64,000 nt of DNA. Source: Cryptomeria japonica (taxonomy: Eukaryota > Streptophyta > Pinopsida > Cupressales > Cupressaceae). Below, piece by piece: positions 26,258-37,449 of this stretch; positions within the stretch are counted from its first letter, which is position 1, and each line of letters opens with the position of its first letter. Position numbers and translations under genes: made by a program. Location: assembly GCF_030272615.1 (NCBI RefSeq), contig NC_081405.1:475296008-475360007 (forward strand). The letters run 5' to 3'. The notes under the pieces are model-generated. The model had not been told where the DNA came from and ran no database searches. It saw only the letters and a program-made list of their open reading frames with translations.

Positions 26258-26500
26258 TCCCATTTGCAACAATAGTTTATATGTTCTTCCTTGTGTCATG
26301 CATTGCTTGTCTATCATACTACCAAGGTCTACCCAATAGGATATGGCATATATCCATAAGCATAATATCATATTAAACTTCATCATGATAAGATCCGATC
26401 TTAAATTTTACCAAACATTGTTCACTTACCAGTACCTGTTAACATTATTTCAAAGTCATCTGTAGGCAGCATTTTGATCGGGTGACACCTATTCTTTTTG
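26258..26500 (-). pseudogene. aspartic protease C-terminal remnant
   Basis: The - strand reads FKIGSYHDEV, then DICHILLGRPW, then YDRQAMHD: the conserved C-terminal part of plant Ty3 proteases (ILLGRPWQYDR class). Two stops at family Gln/Trp-type positions. The N-terminal catalytic half is not found in 26500-27480, so the element is truncated or cut here. Confidence 0.7.
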
Positions 26501-27394
26501 ATTTTCTAGCTATGCTCCCCATACAAAATGCATGAGCTAGATGTCATCTCGGCGTTGCTTCTGATTGCTTGCTTTTCCCATTCAGAGTTTGGGGGAATGC
26601 AGAGTTGCCAAGTGAATCAGGTTTTTATGACATGGCATTCCTCTCGCCCCCCCCATTCATCATGTGAGGATAAGGACACTTTGTTGCCTCCGCGCTACCT
26701 GATTTGGTTATGTTTCTATGTTGGGTGCCACGATAGGTTTTTTGGTCAAAAGCGGTTGCTGATGCTCCAAGCTATTAGTGGAGTCGAGGGCTCTATTTAT
26801 GCTTATGTTTTCCTTGTTTTAGGGGTTCAGACTTTCAAAGATTTTTTAGACTTTGGCTTGTTTGAAGAAGCCTTTATGTTGATTTAATTTAGTGAATGAT
26901 AGACATTATATTGTGCCTACGACCTCTGTGATGGTTTTATTTGAAGCTTAATATATATTGACTTTTGTGTTGTTTTCAAGTTCAATAACTTCTATGATAT
27001 TTGTTGTGAGACTTTGTGGATTAAACTATGTTTTTGGACTTGTTATCTATTGAATGAATAGTTAACATCATTTTATGTTGAATGAGTATTATGATGGATT
27101 ATTCTCTCAAATGGGTCTAGGCATGTAGATTATTGAATGGGCTTTAAAACCAGATATTTCTAGGTTTTATATGTTGTTAATGCTTTTCCAAAATGTTCTG
27201 GTGCATCACCTAAATAGTCTAGACCATTTTTCTTTAAGTTTCCTCCTTCCCTTTTCCTCCCCAATTATAATGAAGAGCGGACTTCTTAAACCTGGAGGTC
27301 ATTCAGTGAGTTTTGCACAATAGGTCCCCCATCACTGAATTTCCATAAGGTTGTTCACATTTAAGGTAAAATTTAGAGTGAATAGCTCTTTTTC
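26501..27394 (+). other. non-coding, probable LTR/5' region of the second Tat-like element
   Basis: No domain recognised. The open frame 26528-26887 matches nothing known. The segment ends at the primer-site-like TGGCACGCCCGGTG, so it probably holds the 5' LTR of the element whose gag starts after 34196. I could not match a second copy downstream of 40126. Confidence 0.35.
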
Positions 27395-27412
27395 TGGCAC
27401 GCCCGGTGAAAC
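27395..27412 (+). promoter_or_regulatory. possible primer binding site of the second Tat-like element
   Basis: TGGCACGCCCGGTGAAAC has the TGG...GCC...GGTG form of plant Ty3 primer sites. It stands about 75 bases before the break at 27488/34196, beyond which the gag of that element begins. The tRNA was not identified. Confidence 0.4.
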
Positions 27413-27488
27413 CCAAATTTTGAATAAGCCTAAGCTAGTTTATGAGTCATAGGCCCGTTACCAGGAGTCAAACAACTGTGAATCCCAG

Positions 27489-28274
27489 TGTTAGGATTCC
27501 CAAAAATACTGAGAGAGGGGGGTGTGAATCAGTATCTAAGCGGTATATTAATTTTCTTATATTATAACATGAAAAACATATTAAAATTGTGTACCGGTAA
27601 AGCATAAATAATGTAGCAAATAAGAACAAGAACCACAACATGAAAAGCACACCATAACATAATATTTTAACGAGGAAACCTAGTGTGGGAAAAACCTTAG
27701 TGGGATTTGTGACCCACAATATTTGCTTACTGGCCAATAAGGGAATATTACTGCTACAATAGGGGCCTGTGCATGCAGGAAGGCCAAGTGCCTAGAACTC
27801 ACTACTCAATTACAAAAGAAGTCACAATGACTTACAAAATGGATTATACAAATCCTATGTCTTGTACTGCTTCAGATTAGCATTTGCTATGCCAGATTCA
27901 GTACCTGTTTAAACTTTGCTACATACATAAACCCTTAACCTATAATTCACATATTAGGTCTGCTACCTTCTATTCATATTTCGCATCATACATATTACAA
28001 AATGATCTACAATGATCTAATGCATATATGAGTCATATTACAATCTGCCATGTCGGCTTACAAAATATTTTACAATTAATTACAAAATGCATTTATACAA
28101 AATTGCAGTCGGCCAGGGTGTCGGTATTCTTCCTTTTGAGTGTCGGTGATCTGTATGCCAGTGTAGAGTTTATTGGTGTCGGTGCCTACTGGTATCATAA
28201 GATTGTAAGGTTTCCATCAATGACAATACCTTCAATCACCTACAATTTCTCATTGGAGTGTGGATTTTCCAACA
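27489..28274 (-). repeat. 3' LTR of the non-autonomous element
   Basis: 786 bp, from TGTTAGGATTCC to TTTTCCAACA on the + strand. It aligns along its length with 33415-34195, with scattered, mostly transition differences. The GAGAGAGGGGGGTGTGAAT stretch near 27510 is the reverse of the CACCCCCCTCTCAGT tail found in all copia-like LTRs here. Confidence 0.92.
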
Positions 28275-28286
28275 ATCTCCCCCTTT
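28275..28286 (-). promoter_or_regulatory. polypurine tract
   Basis: The - strand AAAGGGGGAGAT abuts the 3' LTR start TGTTGGAAAA. The wider context CAATGCCAAAGGGGGAGATT is identical at 4241-4260 on the + strand. Confidence 0.85.
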
Positions 28287-28580
28287 GGCATTGATGGCAA
28301 CACTCATGAGAAAAATAAAAAAATTGTCCAAAATGATGTCCAAAAAGAATCTGCCAAAAATTGATTTACCAAAACTATGTTGTCAAAAATGTATGCTCCC
28401 CCTGAGCTGATGATGTCCTTTCTTCTGACCATTTTTCTCATCACACTACTCCCTCTTTGAAATCAATAACAAAGGTTGTCATTCACTATCAGTGGAGTCC
28501 TGCCTAGATTCTGGGTGGGTTACAATCCGAAAAATATCTGTCAAAATCAAATTTAAACTATTGCTGAATCTTTTGTTGTC
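28287..28580 (-). other. 3' untranslated region of the non-autonomous element
   Basis: Short non-coding stretch between the stop of the long ORF and the polypurine tract. It includes another purine run (CAGGGGGAGCATA on the - strand near 28395). No other feature. Confidence 0.5.
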
Positions 28581-31500
28581 CTATAATGCCTCTTGTGTTT
28601 GCTGAACTGTACCGGTGAGTATGTTCATTTTCTCTTCTGGTGTCTTAAGTCTAGGAACCAGAGCCTCAAAAATTTCTTTTCTCAAAGAAATGAGGTAATC
28701 TAGTTTAGGACCAAGTTTACATTTTAATTTCTTTTCCTTATCCTTTATTCTCTCTTTGTCCTTCTCTAACTTCTCAATTTTCTCTTCTAGATCTGCAAAT
28801 TTCTTTTCTATCTCCAAAAATGAATCCGATGTACCTATCAGATTCTCAACAATATTGTTTATCTCATCTTGTGCTTCGCTGATTTCCTTGTCTAGATCTT
28901 CTGTTAGAATATTTGTTTTACAAGTGTCTCTATACAGTTTCTTGAAATAAAAAATTATCTCTCCAAGTTCCGGTAATAAGGTATCCATTTTCTCCTTATT
29001 CTTCTTCACAATTTCCTCAAGGAATTTTTCTTTTTCCTTAATCATTCTCTCCTTAAATGTATCCTCATTTATTTGATCAACTATCAAAATGTTGCTGGTG
29101 ATGAATTTAGACAATGTGTCTAGTTGACCTAAAGAATCTTTGTTATCTATAATGCACTTTGGTGCTATCAATTTAAGAATGGGGATTGTGTCATCAATAG
29201 CCTTATAGGCTTGTGCATTACATTCTGTGATCTTCTTTATTGAATCCAATAAGACCTTTGTTACATTTGTAGGTCAAAATTTTGTCATAGAAGTACCAGA
29301 TGTTTGTCCAACTATTCTCACAATATTCATGCTACCGGTTGTAGTAAGCACCTTGCTTGATTCGACCTTTGGTAGGTCAGTCTGTGTTTGCATTTCTATA
29401 AGTAAAGGTTTGGGATTTTCAGCCGGTGGCACTATCTCTATCTGAACCTGTGTATCAACCTGTTTCTATTCTTGTTTCTCCATCTGTGTCTTAGAGGGTT
29501 TTTCTGAGTTCTCAACTACCGGTTTCTCAAGTGTAGCCTCTGTATGTACTTTCAGTTTCTCTATTTGTATCTCTACACTATCCATTGTCGATTCTCCTGA
29601 CTGTTTATCAGTTTTATCAGCTGGTTTATCTAATGTTTTACCAGTGGTGTCCTTTGTCGGTTGCTCTGTTTGAGTAGGTTTTTCTATGTTTATATTTATG
29701 GTTTCATTTACCTCAACCTTAGCATTTGCAACTAGTGACTCAGTAGTCACATCTTTCTTCTTGTCCTCAGTGGTTTCTCTGTCAACCACAACATTTACCT
29801 CTTGAGTGTCTATATTTACAGTATACAAAATTTTAGATTTAGGATTAGTATCCTCTAGTGGAGTCTCCATACTCTCTGTGGCCATTTGATTGTCAGTAGT
29901 TTCTACCGGTGGAGTATCCGAAGGAGGTGGGGGTACATTATCAGTTATTTTAAGGCTTGGAGGACCACCTACCTTACCTTTCCCCTTATCACTATCCTTT
30001 TGATATACCCTAATAGTCTTGGGTCTTTTTAGTTCTTCCTGTTCCTCTTTTGTAACAAAGGATATGTCCCATCCATTTGTTGTTTCTTCAGAAACTTCTT
30101 TTACTCTGCCAGCCATCAGTGCTACATGTTGGTGAGCGGTTGAAAATACAGTCTGGTTTGCTTCACTGATTAATTGATCAATCTCTTCCAGTGAGTTAAC
30201 TGGATGAACTACAAGTAGTTTCTCAATCTTAATTTTCTTATCTAGCTCAATGATGGCTACCCTTCTGGCTTCTAGTCTTCTATACAACTCATTGGGTATC
30301 TCATCAATAATTTCCATCAAAAATTTCTTATAAATATCCAAGTGTAAAATTACACTATTTTCAATGCTTTCTTTGTCATCAGCAGAAAGTGTATTGTACA
30401 TTTTGCTAATGTTCTTCAACTTACCATCCTCTATAATTTCACTAAGAAGTTTATCTAGTGTAGCAATGTTTTGTTTTACCTTCTTCTTCTTTGGAGTCAT
30501 TTTCTTTACTGGAGGCCTAATTGCCTGTTGTTTTTGTCTAGTTCTCTTGGGTGCAGGTGAGGGTACTGGTGAGGGTTTTCTTTTCCTTTCTACCCTTTTA
30601 AATACCACCGAATATCACTCTCAGAGGAAGTTCCAACTAGTGAAAGATGAGTTTCTGGTTGAAGTCCTTCCAACTCACTTTCACTTATACTAGTTTGCTT
30701 CAAAACATCTTCCGTAATTGCCTTTTCCTATCGGGTTCCTTTCTTTACTGTTGCTTCAACTTTCTTAACCCTTTTCTTTGATTGAATTCCACTTTCAATT
30801 GTTTCTGTATTTCCAAAGACTTTCTCAGTGGGTTCCTTTGGTGCTTCAAGGAGGGCTTTTGCATAAGTTTCTATAATATTGTCATCTATTTCATAGCCCA
30901 TTTTAGTTACCTAGATAGTTCTAGGGACAACTGCCTCCATCTAGATTTCATTTTTCTTGATTACAAAACAAATTTCTTTCTGATATTTATCTACAATTGC
31001 TTGTGATAGTCTTATTCTTGTTTTCATTCGAGCTTTCAATGCTTGAAAATATTCATTTAAGTTTTTCTCCCTATTTTCTCCCATGTTCTTTAATAGATCC
31101 AATAGTTGCTTTCCTACCGGTATGTCAAAGCCAAAATCTATTGCACCAATATCGGGTACTTGTTCTGTAATGTACAACATTAAACATACAAGTAAATTTC
31201 CAAATCTAAAGGTTCCTTTCTTATCTCCCTTAATCTTCCCCAGATTGTCTATCAATTCATCTTTGAGCCATTCACACACATCTATTCTAGCATTGTTGTT
31301 AACCATGTCATATGCACTTTTAATACATAGGCTAGAAACAGAGTTCAACCTATTTGCATGTGTAGCTTTGTAGCCTAAGATCATACTGATAAATCTAACA
31401 TTTATGTCCTTTACATCATTTACCCTTAGAGACCTTTTGTCAAAAGTTGCACCTATTAAATCCATCAATGTGTCATTTGAGACTCTTTTGGTTCTGTCAG

Positions 31501-31948
31501 GTCTGCTACCGATGGAAGGTAACCCTGTTATTGCCTTAACAGATTCCTTTCTGATTTTATGAATTGAATCCAACTAGAATAATTCACCATGAACTTTGCT
31601 TAGCACAATCCTTATAATATCCTTGGGAAAATCTGGGACACTAAGGATTTCAGTAAAACCTAGGGTTTCCACTATCTTATGTTTCGGCTTGATATTTGCA
31701 GATTCATCACAAATCATAGTCCTATACATATTTTTGATCTCATCATCACCTAATTCCTCTATATGATAATGTATGTATAACCCAGGGTCTTCAACATATA
31801 CTACTCCCTTAGGAATTTGAGAAAATGCACCTATGCTATCATCTTTCTTTGCAATTTTGGGAACCAGTTTGAATACAGGTCTAGGGCACTTAATTACTTC
31901 AATCACAGTAGGGTTTGCAATAAATTCAGGAGTGGATGAGGATGCCAT
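28581..31948 (-). pseudogene. long ORF of unknown function in the non-autonomous element
   Basis: Not recognised. About 1,120 codons from ATG at 31948 (MASSSTPEFIANPT) to a stop at 28581, one phase from 31948 to about 30610 and a second phase after one frameshift there. In-frame stops at 31574, 30941, 30911, 30728, 29466 and about 29276. Part 1 (31948-30941, about 335 residues) looks globular with hydrophobic helices (RFISMILGY, FGNLLVCLMLYITEQVPD). Part 2 (30608-29466) starts with a basic, NLS-like stretch (RKRKPSP, PKKKKVKQ) and becomes a Thr/Glu/Pro/Lys-rich, likely disordered tract with repeated KPTQT- and EKP-like words. Part 3 (29249-28581) is a long coiled coil (heptad Glu/Lys/Leu, EKKFADLEEKIEKLEKDKE). 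No catalytic motif seen. The multi-part plan suggests a structural or nucleic-acid-binding protein, but this is inference. Confidence 0.7.
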
Positions 31949-32252
31949 GATTATAAATGCCTCAATCTACCTTTAGGATGAATGCTTTGATGAACTGCTT
32001 CAGTTTTTCGCTAAGGACGCCTTCGCTCAGGAATTTTCGCACTCTCGAAGGTTTGAATGCTTGGTGAATGAAAAAGGAGACAAAATACTTGCTTTATAAT
32101 ATTATTTTCTCCAACTACCATATTTAATGCTTGCCAGTTAAGTCACAGCTTAACTCATCTACTGGTATAGAAGTAATTTCAACTTCTCACCATCAACCAA
32201 GGGAATAATAGCATGTTTTTCATTTTGTTGATAACCCCCAAAGGATTTTCCT

Positions 32253-33341
32253 TTAGTTAGATGAAGAGTCTCCTGCTGGTGGAGGAGTATTCCCATCAAC
32301 ATTTTGGTATGACTTTCTAATCCATTGTTTTGAGAATTCTTGCTTTACCTCTTCAACCCTTTCTTTACCTTTCAATCTAAGACCTTTGTTATTTGTCGGT
32401 GATGCCTTACTTCTACAAAATTTTGTAATATGTCCAATCTTGTTACAAGCATAACAAGTCACATTGTTTTTCTGAATAGCTTTCCCATATCCTATGCCGG
32501 TATGTGTTCTGCATTGATTAGATAGGTGTCCAAATCTTCCACAAACATAACATCTTACATTCATTCTGCAATTTTTTGAATTATGACCAACTTTGTTGCA
32601 TTTAGAACATTGACTGGTGAGTGTATTAGTATTCTGATAATTTCTAGGTCTACACTTATTTTCTCTATGACCATACTTGTTACAGTTAAGGCATTTCCCA
32701 TTGAATTTGTAAGCAGTAGGTTGTCTTACCGGTTTGCTATGATAATGATTGTTTGTAGTACCAGAGCTTTCACCAATTTCAAATCCAAGGCCATTTGTAT
32801 CACCATTACGCTTTCTAATTATTTAGCATGTCAACAAGTTCTTCTGAGCTTTTCTTAAGTTTCTCCTTGTGTTGATTTGCAGCAGTCAGTTCATTCTCCA
32901 AGATTCCTTTCTGTCTCATGAGTTCAGTTCCTATCATTTTGTGTATGCATCAGATCTATCTTCAACATATCATTTTCATGACTGAGTCTTGTGTTTTCAT
33001 TTCCAGCATCATTTAGTCTTCTATTCAAGTCTTCTTCATTCTTCTTTGTATCTTCAATTTGTTTATAAAATCTCATAGTCATATCTTGCATCTCATTCTT
33101 TGTTGTATTGATTTCTTGTCTTAGCTTGTTTACCAAATCATTAAGAGTTTCCTTTTCATCTTCATCATTCTACATCTTTTCACAAATTTCTCTCCTCTTG
33201 TTCCTTGCAACAGTAAAATTCTCTTGAAGTGATTGAATGGTATCCTAAGCAACCTTAAGATCATCTTCAAGTTTGATATTCTTCACCTTTTCTACATCAT
33301 AGTCTAAAAGAGCTGTTTCCAATTGCTTTCTCAAGTTTTCC
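32253..33341 (-). pseudogene. coiled-coil plus four zinc-knuckle gag-like gene
   Basis: Starts with ATG about 60 bases after the primer site. The first 200 or so residues are a coiled coil rich in Glu/Lys/Asn (MENLRKQLETALLDYDVEK..., NKLRQEINTTKNEMQDM). The C-terminal part has four perfect CX2CX4HX4C knuckles: CLNCNKYGHRENKC, CSKCNKVGHNSKNC, CYVCGRFGHLSNQC and CYACNKIGHITKFC, then a Lys/Glu-rich tail ending PPPAGDSSSN. Knuckles bind RNA, so it is presumably a nucleocapsid-like factor. No capsid domain (UBN2/retrotransposon gag) is seen, which is odd for a gag. Stops near 33245 and 33170 and frame changes around 32800-32930 disable it; the last part (32564-32253) is open. Confidence 0.75.
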
Positions 33342-33400
33342 ATCTCTACCGGTGTCAAGATCTTCCTCAAGTTGTTAGGCTTTTGAAAATAGAGGACTAG

Positions 33401-33412
33401 GCTCTGATACCA
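33401..33412 (-). promoter_or_regulatory. primer binding site, initiator-Met tRNA type
   Basis: The - strand TGGTATCAGAGC begins two bases after the 5' LTR end. This 12-mer is the standard plant copia primer site, complementary to the 3' end of initiator methionine tRNA. It fixes the orientation and left edge of the interior. Confidence 0.93.
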
Positions 33413-33414
33413 AT

Positions 33415-34195
33415 TGTTAGGATTCCCAAAGATACTGAGAGGGGGGGGGGGTTAATCAATATCTGACTAGTATATTAATTTTCTTATCTTATAACATGAA
33501 AAACATATTAAAACTATGTACCAATAAAGCATAAATAATGTAGCAAATAAGAACAAGAACCACAACATGAAAATCACACCATAACACAATATTTTAACGA
33601 GGAAACCTGATGTGGGAAAAACCTCGGTGGGATTTGTGACCCATAATATTCGCTTACTGGCCAATAAGGGAATATTACTGCTACAATAGGGGCCTGCACA
33701 TGCAGGAAGGCCAAGTGCCTAGAGTTCACTACTCAATTACAAAAGAAGTCACACTGACTTACAAAATGGATTATATAAATCCTATGTCTTGTACTGCTTC
33801 AGATTAGCATCTACTATGCCAGATTTAGTACTAGTTTAAGCTCTGCTACATACATAAACCCTTAACCTATAATTTGCATATTAGGTTTGCTACCTTCTAT
33901 TCATATTTCACATCATACATCTTACAAAATGATCTACAATGATCTCATACATATATGAGCCATATTAAAATCTACCATGTCGGCTTACAAAAGATTTTAC
34001 AATTAATTACAAAATGCATTTATACAAAATTGTTGTCGGCCAAGATGCCGGTATTCTTCCTTTTGAGTGTCGGTGATCTGTATGCTGGTGTAGAGTCTGT
34101 TGGTGCTGGTTGGTATCATAAGATTGTAAGGTTGCCATCAATGACAATACCTTCAATAACCTACAATTTCTCATTGGAGTGTGCATTTTCCAACA
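33415..34195 (-). repeat. 5' LTR of the non-autonomous element
   Basis: 781 bp, + strand TGTTAGGATTCC to TTTTCCAACA, matching 27489-28274. A TATATAA word on the - strand near 33771-33780 may be its promoter; the matching place in the other LTR is mutated. Confidence 0.92.
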
Positions 34196-34318
34196 CCTAG
34201 TTTACTCCTTCCACCCCTAGTAAACGTCCATTCGGCTACAACCTCTTCTTCCCAGAACCTACCTATCTTCCTTGCAGTCGTTCCTATAATAATGGTGTAG
34301 GTTCCTCCTATAAATTTT

Positions 34319-35460
34319 ATGACATGGAATAATGGAAGCCCTCTCATCCCTCCCACTCCACCTATAGTATGGGGACCAATTCCCTCTGCCACGCTAAAGG
34401 TCATCCCTAAATTTACTAGAGAATTTCACAAGACCCCTGTGGAACACCTACAATATATAGCAAATGTATGCATTGTCCGTGCTATCATCGAGAAAAATGT
34501 AGCCTTGAGATTGCTCGTGGCATATTAAAAAGGGAGAGCTCTAGATTGGTACAGATCCCTGGGTCCAAACACTATAGTAGATTGGGATTAGTTGGGCGAC
34601 CGCTTCTTTCAGAGATTCTCTGACAAATCCGATAGGTCATCTTTGATGCACCAATTGATTACGATAAAGAGAGCCCCTCAGGAAGTAGTGACGAAATTCA
34701 ACTTAAGATTCCAGAGGACCTGGAAAAGAATACCATTGTCTGCCCACCCTCCTATAGATATGGCATTCATCTCTTATCTGAATGACTTCAAGTTTGACAT
34801 ATCAGTAATGATTCAATCTCTAGGAGGCAATACTCTCCCGCAAGAGTTTGAAATAATAGTCTAAGCAAAAAATAATCTGATCGATGCCTAGAAGCTTGCG
34901 CCATGACCACTCATGCTGGTCTTTCCAGAGCTATCAAATCAGGCCTCTGAAGAGTTCATGCCCAGCACATCTGCTCCTCAATCTATGTACATGTACCCCA
35001 GACCCCAACAAGTATATTCACCTCCACAATCATCTTTGGCCACTAAGGCCAGCGATACAAAAAATTTGTTGAGAACTTTCTCAAATGAGATCGTCAATCT
35101 AAAAAGGTCTCAAGTCCTGCCTACTAGACCCCCTTTTCAACAAAATTTCCAAGGGAATAGACCCACATATCAGCAGAACTAGTATGCAAACAACCAAACT
35201 TCCCCAAGACAGCCAAATGGCCAAATAGTTCTAGTACCTAATCTTTAGTAGACCGTCTACCCTAACACTAGTAAGGAGTTGATAGTGGGACAAAATAATC
35301 TAGTGGACGATACCAATTCTTGGTGTTTTCCATGTAAAAAATCCCATCCTCCAAGAGGCAATCTGCAACAAAAAATTATAGAGCAACAAAACCTAGGCAT
35401 GGTACCAGATGATTCAGTTTACGCATCCCCTAGCATGGATAATGCATTTCTCATTGCCTA
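34319..35460 (+). pseudogene. gag remnant
   Basis: Capsid-type gag: TPPIVWGPIPSATLKVIPKF, then RALDWYRSLGPNTIVDWD, then FFQRFSDKSDRSSLMHQLITIKR and FNLRFQRTWKRIP, a helical organisation usual for Ty3 gag. Further on, WCFPCKKSHPP (about 35310-35350) stands where the knuckle is expected. Stops occur at about 34527, 34590, 34862 and later. Function would be particle assembly. Confidence 0.72.
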
Positions 35461-35859
35461 GATGCAAGGTATGTCAATACAACAAGAAGTAGAGATAGCT
35501 CCAGACCATTCACTATTCTCTTGGATGGAGGATAAAGATTTCATTCTCACCAATGGCACAACCACATCAAACTTGGGGGTTCCCCAAGTATAATCAAATT
35601 ATAACCTCTACTTGAAAAGGCATTTCACTGGGGAGAATATAAACACACCAGGAAGAGTGGCCACAGATAAAGCTCCTAAACAACCCATAGTTGCTATCAC
35701 ATACCCAAGAAAGGAGTTTATCCCTTATAATCCAAGAGAGATAAAGGTGTTAGTGCCATCAATACTAGACGTGGTGGAACAATTGAAGAAAGCCTTGACC
35801 AACGTCTCTTTATGGGATCTCCTTATTATCCCAAAACAAAAGAATCGGCTGAAATAAGC

Positions 35860-36420
35860 CCTATTCGAGGTGGGGAAAAATGCAAGCGGAAATGCTGCTA
35901 AAGCTTCTCAGATCATTGAAGAAAGGTTTCAGCCCTCCACAGACAGATCATGTTCACCAACCATGTTGACAAATGAAGCCATGCCTCCTAAATCCAAAAT
36001 GGAAGGTAAGCCCAAACCAAATCATATCTATCTAACCCTCATAGTTGGGGATAAAATTTTGCATAATTCTATGATAGATTCTGGTGCTAGCACCACCATC
36101 ATGCCTAAGCAAATCATTGAGGTTTTGAATATCAAATATGAGCCTTTAAATAGGGGTGTTATGCAGCTAGACGGGAACAAAGTCTAGACCGTGGGTCTTA
36201 TCAAAAACCTTTTGCTAATATTGTTCATGTGTCCTAGTGTTACTGTGCCTCACGAAGTGGTAGTTATTGACATCTTGCCTATTTTTGGCCTTTGCCTTTC
36301 CCGAGATTTTACTACCAAAATAGGAGGTTACTTGTCCTTAGATTGGTCCCACCTTATCCTTTGAACCCAATGTGGTGCCAAACTCAAAATCCTTTCAGAA
36401 CTTCTTCACATTGAACACAT
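35860..36420 (+). pseudogene. aspartic protease remnant
   Basis: Open part 35870-36187 contains NHIYLTLIVGDKILHNSMIDSGASTTIMP, with an intact D-S-G triad and the hydrophobic flanks of retroviral-type proteases. A stop follows at 36185. The C-terminal half continues (VTVPHEVVVIDILPIFGLCLSRDF) in the same region. Confidence 0.8.
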
Positions 36421-36689
36421 AGAAGATCAAGCCATGCTCAATTTTGAACCAACTCATACCTCCATCTCAAACGAAGAAGGGAAAATCGTAGAGCTTCTGG
36501 AGGATGAGGAAGTGATCGGAGATATTCCACCTGATCAGGAGATATTTCTCAATGAATTCATAGACTCTGATCCATACTCCAACTATCAAGCCATGGGTCT
36601 TGGTACTCACTGCATTTTTGACAAAAATTAGGTCATTCCAAAACTTACCAAAGAACCATTGACTGAAGAAGAGTTGCCTTCTGCACTTT

Positions 36690-37102
36690 GGACCCTACAC
36701 TTTGATGGTGCAAGATTCAAAGTAGGTTTAGGGGTTGGGATTTTCCTCACTTCACCTTTGAGTGAATAGATCTTGAAGTCTTTTCATCTATAATTTGCAT
36801 GCTCTAATAATGAAGCAGAATATGAAGGACTAATTCAAGGCTTGAGCTTGGCAGAGAGGATGGGTATAAAGCAGTTGAAAGTTCTAGATGATTCTGAGCT
36901 GGTTGTACACCAGGTTCAAGGAATCTCTAGCACCAAACATGTCCAAATGAGATCCTATCATCATAGGACATGGGATCTGATTGAAAGCTTTGATACTTTC
37001 AATATCCATAGAATTCCTCGAAAGATAAATGCTTTCGCTGATCAGATGGCTACGATTGGATCACAATTTGACCCTGCTGTAGACCTACTCACCAACTCCT
37101 AG
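36690..37102 (+). pseudogene. second RNase H (aRH) upstream of RT
   Basis: Reads LHFDGARFKVGLGVGIFL, CSNNEAEYEGLIQGL, VLDDSELVVHQVQG and NAFADQMATIG: the four catalytic acids D-E-D-D are all present. One stop near 36767 and one near 36795. It lies between protease and RT, unlike in the 12.64-17.89 kb element, where the equivalent domain follows the RT-linked RNase H. Confidence 0.8.
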
Positions 37103-37449
37103 GCAATCTATATGGTTGTTGGGCTAGCTATTCCTAACAATGATAACCACTGGCAAGTTTTTGAGAGCGATGAATAGATCGCCATGTTCATTAAAAACTC
37201 AAGGGATTTTGTAGATCAACTTCAACCCAAGGTAAAAGAGGCTTACGGGGATCAAATCATTCACCTGAAATCCAACAAGCTCCCTAATGGATTAATCACC
37301 CTAGAAAATTTGTTTGACCATGATGATGCAAAAAATGATAGGCGAAATCTTACAACTGATAAAGGGGACTATGCCAAAATGTTGGTAGGAGGTATGAGAA
37401 TACTCAAGGTAGGAAATGAAGTTCCTTCAGAAGACCGAAAGAGATTGGC

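Larger units (their letters stand above)
19647..26500 (-). mobile_element. dead chromodomain Ty3/gypsy element split by two insertions
   Basis: Read on the - strand: protease end (about 26470-26260), RT (26110-25301), interruption by a 2,277-bp insertion (25295-23019), end of RT and start of RNase H (23018-22661), interruption by a solo LTR (22660-21303), rest of RNase H (21302-20955), integrase (about 20900-20030), chromodomain (about 19850-19647). Reading across each insertion joins the protein sequence correctly, which proves nesting. Stops and frame changes throughout. No LTRs identified. Confidence 0.87.
27489..34195 (-). mobile_element. complete non-autonomous LTR retrotransposon with an unknown long ORF
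   Basis: A full LTR-element structure: LTRs at 27489-28274 and 33415-34195 (TG...CA ends), flanks CCCAG (27484-27488) and CCTAG (34196-34200) as a 4-of-5 duplication, a primer site TGGTATCAGAGC next to the 5' LTR and a polypurine tract next to the 3' LTR. The primer site and LTR style are copia-like. The 5.1-kb interior holds a coiled-coil/zinc-knuckle gene (33341-32253) and a broken ORF of about 1,120 codons (31948-28581). No protease, integrase, RT or RNase H motif is seen in any frame. It would need pol in trans. LTR differences and stops show it is old. Confidence 0.9.

Noticed and set aside
27468-27737. Hydrophobic - strand open frame repeated at 33467-33664
   Set aside because: It is conserved only because it lies in both LTRs of one element. 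It has no matching start context and mutated copies; not taken as a gene.
28287-33414. Possible hidden RT or integrase in the pol-less element
   Set aside because: I looked for YxDD, DSG, HHCC and DDE-type blocks in the frames and found none. The short + strand frames are antisense to the long ORF.
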